DNA of 12,820 nt from CAZPWQ01 sp964590495 (GCA_964590495.1 CAZPWQ010000100.1:1-12820); one strand, 5' to 3'; counted from the first letter of the stretch, positions 1 through 6,415 are shown. Numbers and translations are program-made. The notes: generated by a model from the letters alone, not told the origin.

Positions 1-294
1 CCGTGCTGTCTGTTCAATTCCCGGGAAGGTTGTTTTCATCTGATCCGCCATTGTATAAGGCGTGTAGCCAAGTTTTTGCACTTGTCCTGAATTTGGATTG
101 GATACATCGCGAACAACCCGATAGATCATGTCTGAATTCTCATGAAAACTGTCATACGACCACTCAAACCGCACGAATGTTACTAAAAGAATACAACAGG
201 CTAATCCCACTGCCAGTCCGCCGATACTGATGGCCGAATCGATTTTGTGTTTAAATAGGTTACGCCAGGCGATTTTTATGTAGTTTTTTATCAT
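1..294 (-). CDS. FtsX/MacB-like ABC permease, N-terminal part (cut by window edge)
   Basis: The reverse strand is open from an ATG at 294 to the window edge, 98 codons. It begins MIKNYIKIAWRNLFKHKID, almost the same as the start of the complete permease at 396-2804. A first membrane segment (about residues 22-42) is followed by the extracytoplasmic start (FEWSYDSFHENSDMIYRVVRD), typical of the MacB-type periplasmic core domain. The protein would be an inner-membrane subunit of an ABC exporter or mechanotransmission complex using the ATPase at 3325-4014. A GGAGAAG ribosome-binding site lies at 297-303. It is the last visible gene of the minus-strand operon, 101 nt after the previous permease, and that gap is filled by a repeat hairpin. 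The two permeases are probably ancient tandem paralogues. The substrate cannot be read from sequence. Confidence 0.9.
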   Translation of the reverse strand, partial: MIKNYIKIAWRNLFKHKIDSAISIGGLAVGLACCILLVTFVRFEWSYDSFHENSDMIYRVVRDVSNPNSGQVQKLGYTPYTMADQMKTTFPGIEQTAR

Positions 295-296
295 AA

Positions 297-303
297 CTTC
301 TCC
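297..303 (-). promoter_or_regulatory. Ribosome-binding site GGAGAAG of the truncated permease
   Basis: GGAGAAG on the minus strand lies 2 nt before the ATG at 294. The stretch TTCGACTAAAAGGAGAAG just upstream is identical to the one before the permease at 2804 and nearly identical to the one before the histidine kinase at 8684. Confidence 0.65.
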
Positions 304-314
304 TTTTAGTCGAA

Positions 315-393
315 GGCAAAGCGCATGGGGCAAAGGGCAAAGCGTTTATATGTAGCTGGTTTTCACTATGCCCTTTGCACTATGCGCCATGCC
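315..393. repeat. Family A heptamer hairpin, 'empty' copy 1
   Basis: Two 30-nt arms (315-344 and 364-393) are inverted repeats matching at 24 of 30 positions around a 19-nt loop (345-363). Each arm is a run of 7-bp units such as GCAAAGC, GCATGGG and GCAAAGG (consensus GCAWRGN). The element fills the gap between the stop codon of the 802-residue permease (396-398) and the ribosome-binding site of the next gene, so it is transcribed inside the operon and should fold in mRNA. It may affect processing, stability or coupling between the two permease genes. A classical terminator is unlikely because no T-run follows and the operon continues. Confidence 0.85.
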
Positions 394-395
394 AG

Positions 396-2804
396 TTATT
401 CACTTCTCAAACTGTCCACCGGATTAGCCACCGCCGCTTTTACCGATTGCCAGCTTACCGTCAGAATTGCAATTAGGATTGCTGCAACTCCTGCCGTTAC
501 AAAAAACCCGACACCAATCTCAATTCGATAAGCAAAATCTGTTAGCCATTGGTTCATGGCATACCAGGCGATGGGTACTGATATCAAGAAGCCTAAAACG
601 ACCAGTTTCAAAAAGTCTTTGGAAAGCAATGAAACGATATTCGTAACTGAAGCACCCAATACCTTTCGTATTCCAATTTCTTTGATTCGTCGTTCGGCAG
701 AAAATGTGGCCAGTCCATACAATCCAAGACAAGCAATTACAATAGCAATGCAGGTAAACAAGGCTACAATCTTCCCGAATCGCTGTTCGGTTCGATACAT
801 GGCATCAAACCGATCATCAAGAAATTCATAAGTAAAGGGCGTATTTGGCGCAAATGATTTAACTTCATCTTCGATCACATCCATCACTTGGCTGATACGA
901 TCCGGGGCAAGTTTCGCAAGGATACTCCCGCCACCGTATGTTGAAGATGGGTCATGAAGCGTAAGAGTCACACCCTCAATTTCCTTGTGAAGAGAGCTGA
1001 TATGAAAGTTCTCTACTACACCAATCACTTCTCTTTGCTTGCCTCCCACTTCAAATGGTTTTCCGATGGCTTGTTCGGGTGTCCATCCTAACATTTCTGC
1101 CATTTGTACATTCAGTATAATAGCCTCATCTACATCCGATCCCCTATTTTCCGAAAAAACCCGACCTGTTAGTATTTTGATATCCAATAACTCCAGAAAA
1201 TTATAATCAACACTTGCCGGAGCGAACACGACTTCTCTTTCTTTATCTTGGATTTGAATCTCAATTGAAAGCGCTGACGCAGGTTGTGAAAACCTAACAT
1301 TAAACTTGCCGGGAGAACCGCCTGCCATCGATATTTCTTGGATTCCTGCCAAGCCAACCAGATTATTTCTAATTACATTTCGATGGCTCCATGCATCATA
1401 ATTGGGAAGATCCACCACAACCACTTGCTCTCCATTGAATCCAAGATCTTTCGTTTGGGTGAATTGAAGTTGTTTATACACTACCAATGATCCAATAATC
1501 AGAACGAGGGCAATCGAAAATTGTGCAACAACAAGAGTCTTCCGTAAAAAAGAGCCGGATCCAGTTCCTGTTTTCTGACTTCGCAATACAGAGGATGGTG
1601 AAAAACGTGAAAGATAAAACGAAGGATAAAGTCCGGCTATGATTCCAATCCCAACGGCAGCAAGAATAAGCCAAAGCATAAAGCCAGTGCTTCCTTTCCA
1701 TTCCAGGCTTGTTCCAAACAGTTGATTAAAAAAAGGAAGAGCGAGTATGGTCATTCCACAACCTATTATATATGCCATGGTACTTAGAATAATAGATTCA
1801 CCAATAAACTGACCTGCAACCTGTTTTTTCATGGCCCCCAAAACCTTCCGAACACCGACTTCTTTCGCGCGAAGTGTGGCACGGGCGGTTGCCAAATTCA
1901 CATAATTCACGCAAGCAATAATCAGAATAAACAAAGCGATGGATCCAAAAAGATAGATGTACGCTCGGTTACCAGTAAAACCCGGATCGTCCGTAATCTC
2001 AGACAGGTGAAATTTGGTTAATGGAAGAGCAAAAAATTGACGGCTGTACTCACCTTCTTCACTCGGTTCATAATGCCTTTCAACCAGCGATTGTAATTGA
2101 TCGTCCATCGACGAAAAAGCCTGAGGATTTTTTAACAGTGCAAATGTAGAGAACGAAGACGCATTCCATGAACCAGGTGACCGCCGACCTTCTTCCATCG
2201 TATTGGCCGAGACCAATGCTCCATATTCAATGCTTGAATTTCTTGGCTGATTCTCTATAATTCCGGAAACCTGAAGTGTTACTAAAGTATCTCTCTTCTG
2301 CCAGTATAGTGATTGACCTATAGGATTCTCTGCGCCAAATAATTGTTGACTGGCGTGTTCAGATAAAACAATCCTATTGGGAGTGGAAAGTGCATCGTCT
2401 TCATTTCCACTTAATAGATTGAAGGAGAACATTTCAAAAAAGGCACTGCTCGTATAGTTACCTTTTTCGATCTCAATAAAATTTTCTCCCTCCTTACTTA
2501 AAAGCAATCGCCCTGTACTATTCATTCGAACAGCATTCTCAACCAGTGGAATTTCTTCAACAAGTGCATCAGCCAGCGGATAAGGTGTTATAAGCGAAGT
2601 GCCAAAAAACCCAGATTCATTTCCAACCGCCGCGATACGACTCACATTTTCATGAAATGTATCAAAACTAAGCTCTTCCTGAATATAGAGCCCAATGAGT
2701 AAGCAACAGGCCATTCCCACAGCCAGGCCAAAAATATTTATAACCGTGTAACTTTTATTTTTGGTGAGATTCCGCCAGGCTATTTTTATATAGTTTTTAA
2801 ACAT
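396..2804 (-). CDS. FtsX/MacB-like ABC transporter permease, full length
   Basis: The 802-residue protein has the duplicated permease architecture common in Bacteroidota. A first membrane segment (about 22-40) precedes a large extracytoplasmic MacB-type core domain (about 41-280). A block of membrane segments follows (about 283-303, 334-358, 376-396, 425-444), then a second extracytoplasmic domain (about 445-675) and three last segments (about 677-700, 733-753, 764-784). The cytoplasmic coupling motif occurs twice, GVRKVLGA at 317-324 and GIRKVLGA at 711-718, marking the two FtsX domains. It ends with the usual VDSLRSE tail. It should be an inner-membrane subunit working with the ATPase at 3325-4014 and the adaptor at 5132-6415, probably in export of a lipid, peptide or antimicrobial. 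The ATG at 2804 is chosen because GGAGAAG lies 3 nt upstream. Confidence 0.95.
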   Translation of the reverse strand: MFKNYIKIAWRNLTKNKSYTVINIFGLAVGMACCLLIGLYIQEELSFDTFHENVSRIAAVGNESGFFGTSLITPYPLADALVEEIPLVENAVRMNSTGRLLLSKEGENFIEIEKGNYTSSAFFEMFSFNLLSGNEDDALSTPNRIVLSEHASQQLFGAENPIGQSLYWQKRDTLVTLQVSGIIENQPRNSSIEYGALVSANTMEEGRRSPGSWNASSFSTFALLKNPQAFSSMDDQLQSLVERHYEPSEEGEYSRQFFALPLTKFHLSEITDDPGFTGNRAYIYLFGSIALFILIIACVNYVNLATARATLRAKEVGVRKVLGAMKKQVAGQFIGESIILSTMAYIIGCGMTILALPFFNQLFGTSLEWKGSTGFMLWLILAAVGIGIIAGLYPSFYLSRFSPSSVLRSQKTGTGSGSFLRKTLVVAQFSIALVLIIGSLVVYKQLQFTQTKDLGFNGEQVVVVDLPNYDAWSHRNVIRNNLVGLAGIQEISMAGGSPGKFNVRFSQPASALSIEIQIQDKEREVVFAPASVDYNFLELLDIKILTGRVFSENRGSDVDEAIILNVQMAEMLGWTPEQAIGKPFEVGGKQREVIGVVENFHISSLHKEIEGVTLTLHDPSSTYGGGSILAKLAPDRISQVMDVIEDEVKSFAPNTPFTYEFLDDRFDAMYRTEQRFGKIVALFTCIAIVIACLGLYGLATFSAERRIKEIGIRKVLGASVTNIVSLLSKDFLKLVVLGFLISVPIAWYAMNQWLTDFAYRIEIGVGFFVTAGVAAILIAILTVSWQSVKAAVANPVDSLRSE

Positions 2805-2807
2805 TTT

Positions 2808-2825
2808 CTTCTCCTTTTAGTCGAA
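2808..2825 (-). promoter_or_regulatory. Shared leader and ribosome-binding site of the 802-residue permease
   Basis: The minus strand reads TTCGACTAAAAGGAGAAG, ending 3 nt before the ATG at 2804. The same 18 bases precede the permease at 294, and a close variant precedes the kinase at 8684. In all three places the leader is joined directly to a family A repeat arm. Confidence 0.6.
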
Positions 2826-2886
2826 GGCATAGGGCAAAGAGCATGGCGCATAGCGTCTTTCCTTTCCTGCGCCATGTGCTTTGTCC
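2826..2886. repeat. Family A repeat, downstream arms of the FHB1 cassette
   Basis: A 30-nt run of heptamers (2826-2855; units GCATAGG, GCAAAGA, GCATGGC, GCATAGC) is followed after a 12-nt pyrimidine-rich spacer by a shorter inverted arm (2868-2886). The two can pair as a local hairpin: CAAAGCACATGGCGCA matches the long arm at 14 of 16 positions. The long arm is also inverted relative to 3290-3320 on the other side of the FHB gene, sharing the perfect 13-mer GCATGGCGCATAG with it. Confidence 0.8.
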
Positions 2887-2900
2887 AATACATCATGCTA

Positions 2901-3254
2901 TTATAACGTTCTTTTGAAGTTGGTGATCATTCTGCAAAGTTTATCCAACTTTGACAGTATTTGCTCCTTCTCATTATTCATGATCAAATTCCTCATGTTT
3001 AAAAGAATAATAATATTAGCGTTTTCGAAGGTAGAATTTCTGGCGATGTTCAAATATCGTTTAAAGACTTTATGTGATTCAGATCCTGAACCCTCCGCTA
3101 TATTGTTTGAAATGCTCATTCCAGCACCTCGCAATTGTTCTGCAAAACGATATAGCTTTTGTTGTTCCAATTCATCCGCAATGTCAAATAACAGATCTGC
3201 AACCTCAATCGATAATTTCCAAATTTCCAGATCCTGAAATCTAAACTTGGCCAC
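2901..3254 (-). CDS. Four-helix-bundle protein FHB1, 23S rRNA intervening-sequence protein family
   Basis: The 117-residue protein is of the usual size for this family (PF05635/TIGR02436). It opens with the typical F-x-DLEIWKLSIEVADLLF helix and carries the family core QLRGAGMSISNNIAEGSG (about residues 40-57), then two more amphipathic helices. Relatives include proteins encoded in 23S rRNA intervening sequences and the Avd accessory protein of diversity-generating retroelements. They form small basic helical bundles and some bind nucleic acid; no enzymatic role is established. The start is a GTG at 3254 because a very strong AGGAGGTGAT ends directly before it; the overlapping ATG belongs to another frame. 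The gene lies between the ABC ATPase and the permease, on the same strand, inside family A repeat arms. No rRNA or reverse transcriptase is nearby. Confidence 0.88.
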   Translation of the reverse strand: MAKFRFQDLEIWKLSIEVADLLFDIADELEQQKLYRFAEQLRGAGMSISNNIAEGSGSESHKVFKRYLNIARNSTFENANIIILLNMRNLIMNNEKEQILSKLDKLCRMITNFKRTL

Positions 3255-3264
3255 ATCACCTCCT
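3255..3264 (-). promoter_or_regulatory. Strong Shine-Dalgarno deciding the GTG start of FHB1
   Basis: AGGAGGTGAT on the minus strand abuts GTG at 3254, leaving 4 nt between GGAGG and the start. It is a near-perfect complement of the 16S rRNA 3' end. It is stronger than the signal at any other gene in the window, most of which show no or a weak site. Confidence 0.7.
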
Positions 3265-3289
3265 GCTTAAAATAAAAGGGATATTCTTG

Positions 3290-3320
3290 GCTCTTTGCAC
3301 TATGCGCCATGCCCTTTGCC
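3290..3320. repeat. Family A repeat, upstream arm of the FHB1 cassette
   Basis: Thirty-one nt on the minus strand read as heptamers GCAAAGG, GCATGGC, GCATAGT, GCAAAGA. The edge lies 4 nt after the ATPase stop codon (3325-3327). It is inverted relative to 2826-2855 (22 of 30 positions unshifted, with a perfect 13-mer when shifted by one unit). The FHB1 gene therefore sits where the loop is in the empty copies at 315-393 and 8575-8662. Confidence 0.8.
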
Positions 3321-3324
3321 ATAT

Positions 3325-4014
3325 TTAAACATGAAATCCTTCCTGCATATTCTCAGTCACAACATGTCCGTCGAACAGGTGGATTACTCTGCGTGCATAA
3401 TCGGCGTCGTGCGGGGAGTGGGTCACCATCACAATGGTCGTGCCTTTTTCGTTGAGTTCAGCCAGCAGTTTCATTACTTCGTCGCCGTGATCGGAATCGA
3501 GATTACCCGTCGGCTCATCGGCCAGAATCAGTTTGGCATTGGCGACCGTGGCGCGGGCAATAGCCACACGCTGCTGCTGACCGCCTGAGAGCTGCTGCGG
3601 GAAATGGTTTCGGCGGTGCATCATGCTCATTCGCTCCAGGGCGGCTTCGACTTTTTCCTTGCGCTCTTTGGAATCTACGCCGAGATAGAGCAGTGGCAAC
3701 TCCACATTTTCGAATACGGTAAGCTCATCGATCAGATTAAAACTCTGGAAAACAAACCCGATATTTCCCTTGCGTAGCTGCGCCCGCTCGCGCTCGGAAT
3801 TGTTGGAGATCTCGTGTCCCATAAAATGGTATTCCCCTTCGGTGGGATTGTCGAGCAGTCCCATGATATTAAGCAGCGTCGACTTGCCGCATCCCGAAGG
3901 ACCCATGATAGCGCAAAATTCTCCTTCATTGATTTCGAGGTTTACGTTATTCAGGGCTGTGGTCTCGACCTCTTCGGTCGTATATGTCTTCTTTAGGTTT
4001 TTTGTTTTTATCAT
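3325..4014 (-). CDS. ABC transporter ATP-binding protein, MacB/LolD-type
   Basis: The 229-residue protein is a complete ABC ATPase. Walker A is GPSGCGKST (38-46), the Q-loop glutamine is about residue 90 (FVFQSFNLI), the signature is LSGGQ (142-146), Walker B is LILADEP (162-168) with DEPTGNLDS as D-loop, and the H-loop histidine is about 199 (MVTHSPHDA). This is the LolD/MacB subgroup that powers FtsX-type permeases by mechanotransmission. It should act on the cytoplasmic face with the permeases at 396-2804 and before 294 and the adaptor at 5132-6415. The ATG at 4014 has no clear Shine-Dalgarno. Just upstream lies an 8-bp-period repeat and the stop of FHB2. Only one ATPase is visible for at least two permeases, so it is presumably shared. 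Confidence 0.95.
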   Translation of the reverse strand: MIKTKNLKKTYTTEEVETTALNNVNLEINEGEFCAIMGPSGCGKSTLLNIMGLLDNPTEGEYHFMGHEISNNSERERAQLRKGNIGFVFQSFNLIDELTVFENVELPLLYLGVDSKERKEKVEAALERMSMMHRRNHFPQQLSGGQQQRVAIARATVANAKLILADEPTGNLDSDHGDEVMKLLAELNEKGTTIVMVTHSPHDADYARRVIHLFDGHVVTENMQEGFHV

Positions 4015-4024
4015 GTTGGAAATA

Positions 4025-4060
4025 TTAGGGTATTAATGTGTTAGAAAGTTAATGTGCTTA
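4025..4060. repeat. Short 8-bp-period repeat between FHB2 and the ATPase
   Basis: On the plus strand TTA recurs at 4025, 4033, 4041, 4049 and 4058, that is every 8 nt with the last step 9. Units include ATTAATGT, GTTAGAAA and GTTAATGT. The FHB2 stop codon (4058-4060) is inside the last unit. I found no inverted partner on the other side of FHB2. Confidence 0.55.
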
Positions 4061-4507
4061 GGATTCATTTGGAAGATCCCATTCGTCCTGCATCCGTGGC
4101 TGATAAACGGATTGTTGATCCCGGACCTGATTATTTCTCCGGGACGTTCGATTGAGGTGTTTAACCAAGTCTGAAATCAGCCCTTTGGTCTTGTCACATT
4201 GTTTCTGAAGACTTTGCGTCTTCGCCTCAGGCAATAACTTCATATCCTTCAGGACATAAAGAAGACTTTTTATCTCCTGCGAGGAACTTTGAGCATAATT
4301 CAGAAACCGGATAAAATCGTTTTGATTATACCGGCTATATCCTTTGGCAATATTGTTCATAACTGAAAGAGTTGCTCTTTTCATCTGGTTTACCAGAGTA
4401 AACTCCCGTGCAAGGTCCCCTTTGGCACAGACCAGGAACACCTGCCTGACCAACTTGCGGGATTCCTGCCAGCACTTCAAATCTTCAAATTTTTCTATCT
4501 TTGTCAT
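4058..4507 (-). CDS. Four-helix-bundle protein FHB2 with C-terminal extension
   Basis: The protein has 149 residues from the ATG at 4507 (MTKIEKFEDLKCWQ). That start is preferred because the family begins with this F-x-DLKCW helix; an in-frame start at 4561 would add 18 residues with no family resemblance. The core is QMKRATLSVMNNIAKG, in which the usual P-S of the family motif is replaced by M-N. The helical domain ends near residue 120. About 30 further polar residues (from NRTSRRNNQ) exceed the normal family length and are probably read-through into repeat-derived DNA. No Shine-Dalgarno is seen. It is transcribed with the efflux operon between FHB3 and the ATPase. Function unknown. Confidence 0.82.
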   Translation of the reverse strand: MTKIEKFEDLKCWQESRKLVRQVFLVCAKGDLAREFTLVNQMKRATLSVMNNIAKGYSRYNQNDFIRFLNYAQSSSQEIKSLLYVLKDMKLLPEAKTQSLQKQCDKTKGLISDLVKHLNRTSRRNNQVRDQQSVYQPRMQDEWDLPNES

Positions 4508-4532
4508 TGTTCTGAAAATTGGTTTCGGTTTA

Positions 4533-4552
4533 ATACATACTTCACTATGTAT
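4533..4552. repeat. Small dyad upstream of FHB2
   Basis: ATACAT and ATGTAT are perfect 6-bp inverted repeats around 8 nt, 26 nt upstream of the FHB2 start. It could be an operator or mRNA hairpin, but short AT-rich dyads are common by chance. Confidence 0.25.
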
Positions 4553-4587
4553 GACCGTCACAAAAGCGATTCCTTACAAAAAAACTT

Positions 4588-4642
4588 GTGAAAAGTGAGA
4601 GGTGAAAAGGCAAACTTCTTTCTACGCTGCCTTTTCACACCT
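4588..4642. repeat. Family B repeat, downstream arms of the FHB3 cassette
   Basis: Three heptamers GTGAAAA, GTGAGAG, GTGAAAA (4588-4608) plus GGC are followed after 17 nt by the inverted short arm GCCTTTTCACACCT (4629-4642). The hairpin pairs AGGTGAAAAGGC with this arm with one bulge. The layout (long arm, purine/pyrimidine spacer, short arm, FHB stop codon) is the same as at 2826-2886 although the unit sequence differs. In the transcript a run of seven T follows about 15 nt past the hairpin, so partial termination cannot be excluded. Confidence 0.75.
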
Positions 4643-4999
4643 TTATTTCGTGTTAGCTTTTAGTTTTGTTAGCATTGCAAATAACTTATTCATTTGGATG
4701 GAAATTTGTTCTAAGTCTTCTGGAGATATAAAATTTAGCTTTCTTGAAACTTCAAGCTGTGCATCCATTTCAACCAGAGATGATCTGGCAATTTCGAAGA
4801 AACGCTTTCGCTCTTTTGATGATGCACGAGAAGCTCCTTCCGAAATATTAGAGGGTATTGATACCGCAGCTCTCCTGAGTTGAGTGACTAAACCATATTG
4901 TTCAGTCACAGGATACTTTTCAGTAGCGGAATAAATATTTACTACAAATTCAACGCTTAATTTCCACACCGATAATTTTTTATGTTCTAATGTTAACAT
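4643..4999 (-). CDS. Four-helix-bundle protein FHB3, 23S rRNA intervening-sequence protein family
   Basis: The 118-residue protein is the most canonical family member here: a first helix with KKLSVWKLSVEFVVNIY, a loop with YPVTEQYGL, the core QLRRAAVSIPSNISEGASR (about 40-58), then helices with KERKRFFEIARSSLVEMDAQLEV and a C-terminal helix. The ATG at 4999 has at best a weak AAGAG site 7 nt upstream. It is the first gene after the adaptor in the operon, and GTGARAR heptamer arms flank it on both sides in inverted orientation. It is quite different in sequence from FHB1 and FHB2, so the three are not recent tandem copies. Role unknown; binding to structured RNA or DNA is the best family-based guess. 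Confidence 0.88.
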   Translation of the reverse strand: MLTLEHKKLSVWKLSVEFVVNIYSATEKYPVTEQYGLVTQLRRAAVSIPSNISEGASRASSKERKRFFEIARSSLVEMDAQLEVSRKLNFISPEDLEQISIQMNKLFAMLTKLKANTK

Positions 5000-5034
5000 A
5001 GGCTCTTCATTTTTAATTAAAAGTCTGTTTACTC

Positions 5035-5067
5035 TTGTAAGACCATTTCATCCAATAAACCTTACAA
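5035..5067. repeat. Dyad in the FHB3 leader
   Basis: TTGTAAG (5035-5041) and CTTACAA (5061-5067) are a perfect 7-bp inverted repeat with a 19-nt spacer, in the leader between the repeat arm and the FHB3 start. Possible mRNA hairpin. Confidence 0.3.
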
Positions 5068-5071
5068 TAAA

Positions 5072-5134
5072 AATTCACTTTTCACCTCGCATGTGTCATC
5101 CTCTCACCTTTCACTTCTCACCTTTCACCTCTCA
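5072..5134. repeat. Family B repeat, upstream arm of the FHB3 cassette
   Basis: On the minus strand the heptamers are GTGAAAG (5128-5122), GTGAGAA (5121-5115), GTGAAAG (5114-5108) and GTGAGAG (5107-5101). After a 15-nt break come GTGAAAA (5085-5079) and GTGAATT. The first, partial unit TGAGAG (5134-5129) contains the TGA stop of the adaptor gene. It is inverted relative to 4588-4608 across FHB3. Confidence 0.8.
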
Positions 5135-6415
5135 TTCCAAATTCAAAACTTCGTTATCCCCGAATGTATCGTAGCTGGATGTAATCACCCTGTCGCCGGG
5201 TTCCAGCCCGGAGATAACTTCAAAATATTGTGGATTTTGCCGGCCGAGGCGGATTTCCTGCCTTACGGCCCGGTCACCATCTTCGGTAACCCTGAAGATC
5301 CAGTTGCCGCCGGTTCTCTGGTAAAAGCCTCCGCGGGAAAGCAACAGTGCATTGGCAGATTCTCCAAGTTCCAGCCTGATGCGTGTCGTCTGACCTCTCG
5401 TCAAACCGGACGGCGGCTCATTGATAAATTCCATATCCACTTCGAACTGCCCGTTATTGACAACAGGAAATATCTTGGTAATTTCAAGCTCATGGGTTTG
5501 CCCGTTAAAATCGAATGATCCCCTCAACCCGGGTGCAATACGGGAAAGATGATATTCGTCGATTGCTACCCGGATCTTATAGTTATCCAGAATATCGACC
5601 TGCCCGATGCGCTCGCCCATGGAAATAGATTGCCCAGGGTTCAGCTCAATCGTGGAAAGCTGTCCCGAAATAGGAGCTGTAACAATCAAGTTGTCCAGAA
5701 TCCTCTGAACAGCTTCCAGGCTTCGATACATCCGCTGTTCCGATTCGTTGAGCTGCCTCATTTGGGTAATTGTTTGCAGCGAATCCTTCTTATACGATTC
5801 ATATGTCAACTCATAGCGTTTTTTCTGAAACTCATAGTCCTCCCTGGTCTGTTCAAACTCCTGCTCAGAAATCAATTCCTTTTCCATTAGCTTTTTCTGT
5901 CGCTCATATTGAGACCTGAAGATCTCCTTTTGGGATTCCGCACTGGCAAGTTGTTCTCTCAGGCGCAGGGTGTTTTGTTCCAGGTTCAGGCGGGAATTTC
6001 TCATATTGTTAATTTGGTCATAAAGCTGTGTTTCCCTGTTCATCACGTTTAGCTGCAGGTTGGAATTCGAAAGTGTCAGAATAGAATCGCCCTCTTCCAC
6101 CATCGTGCCCGATTCAAGGCTTACTTCCTGAATAACTCCTCCTTCAATCGCATCCAGATATATAGTTTGTATAGGCTGTACAGTCCCCGAAACCTGGATA
6201 AACTCCAGGAATGAATCTTCTTGAACCGTGCTTATTGTAAGTTTATCCCGCTCCACGTTTAAGGTTGAACGGACATCCATAAACACAAAGCTGTAGATGA
6301 AGAGGGCGATAAGTGCAACACCGCCCAAAATCATCCCAATTCGCTTCGGAGTAAATGTCTTCTTTTCTATCTTTCGGTCCATCCCCGCACTGGAGATATC
6401 TTTTTTGTCTGCCAT
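5132..6415 (-). CDS. Periplasmic adaptor (membrane fusion / HlyD-type) protein of ABC efflux system
   Basis: The 427-residue protein has a short cytoplasmic tail, one membrane anchor (about 26-45, GMILGGVALIALFIYSFVF), then a split lipoyl-like motif (GVIQEVSLESGTMVEEGDSI and, after the hairpin, LIVTAPISGQLSTIELNPGQ). A long alpha-helical coiled-coil hairpin lies between (about 120-235, rich in E, Q, R). A beta-barrel and a membrane-proximal domain follow (FEVISGLEPGDRVITSSYD near the end). This is the order of MacA/HlyD-type adaptors that link an inner-membrane pump to an outer-membrane channel. The ATG at 6415 is preferred over the TTG one codon earlier. It is the first gene of the operon, downstream of a likely sigma-54 promoter. 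No outer-membrane TolC-like gene is seen in the window. Its TGA stop is inside a family B repeat. Confidence 0.93.
   Translation of the reverse strand: MADKKDISSAGMDRKIEKKTFTPKRIGMILGGVALIALFIYSFVFMDVRSTLNVERDKLTISTVQEDSFLEFIQVSGTVQPIQTIYLDAIEGGVIQEVSLESGTMVEEGDSILTLSNSNLQLNVMNRETQLYDQINNMRNSRLNLEQNTLRLREQLASAESQKEIFRSQYERQKKLMEKELISEQEFEQTREDYEFQKKRYELTYESYKKDSLQTITQMRQLNESEQRMYRSLEAVQRILDNLIVTAPISGQLSTIELNPGQSISMGERIGQVDILDNYKIRVAIDEYHLSRIAPGLRGSFDFNGQTHELEITKIFPVVNNGQFEVDMEFINEPPSGLTRGQTTRIRLELGESANALLLSRGGFYQRTGGNWIFRVTEDGDRAVRQEIRLGRQNPQYFEVISGLEPGDRVITSSYDTFGDNEVLNLE

Noticed and set aside
315..393. CRISPR array or rho-independent terminator at the heptamer elements
   Set aside because: Units are 7 bp with no unique spacers, and no T-run follows the hairpins; genes of the same operon continue on both sides.
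396..831. Plus-strand ORFs opposite the 802-residue permease
   Set aside because: They are antisense shadows without start signals or recognisable domains; the permease frame covers the whole stretch.
3116..3322. Alternative minus-strand ORF starting in the repeat and overlapping FHB1
   Set aside because: It is a frame shadow of FHB1; the family motifs are in the GTG-started frame.
4985..5000. AATGTTAACAT as a partner arm of the 8-bp repeat near FHB2
   Set aside because: It is the first codons of FHB3 (M-L-T-L) and shows no periodic continuation.
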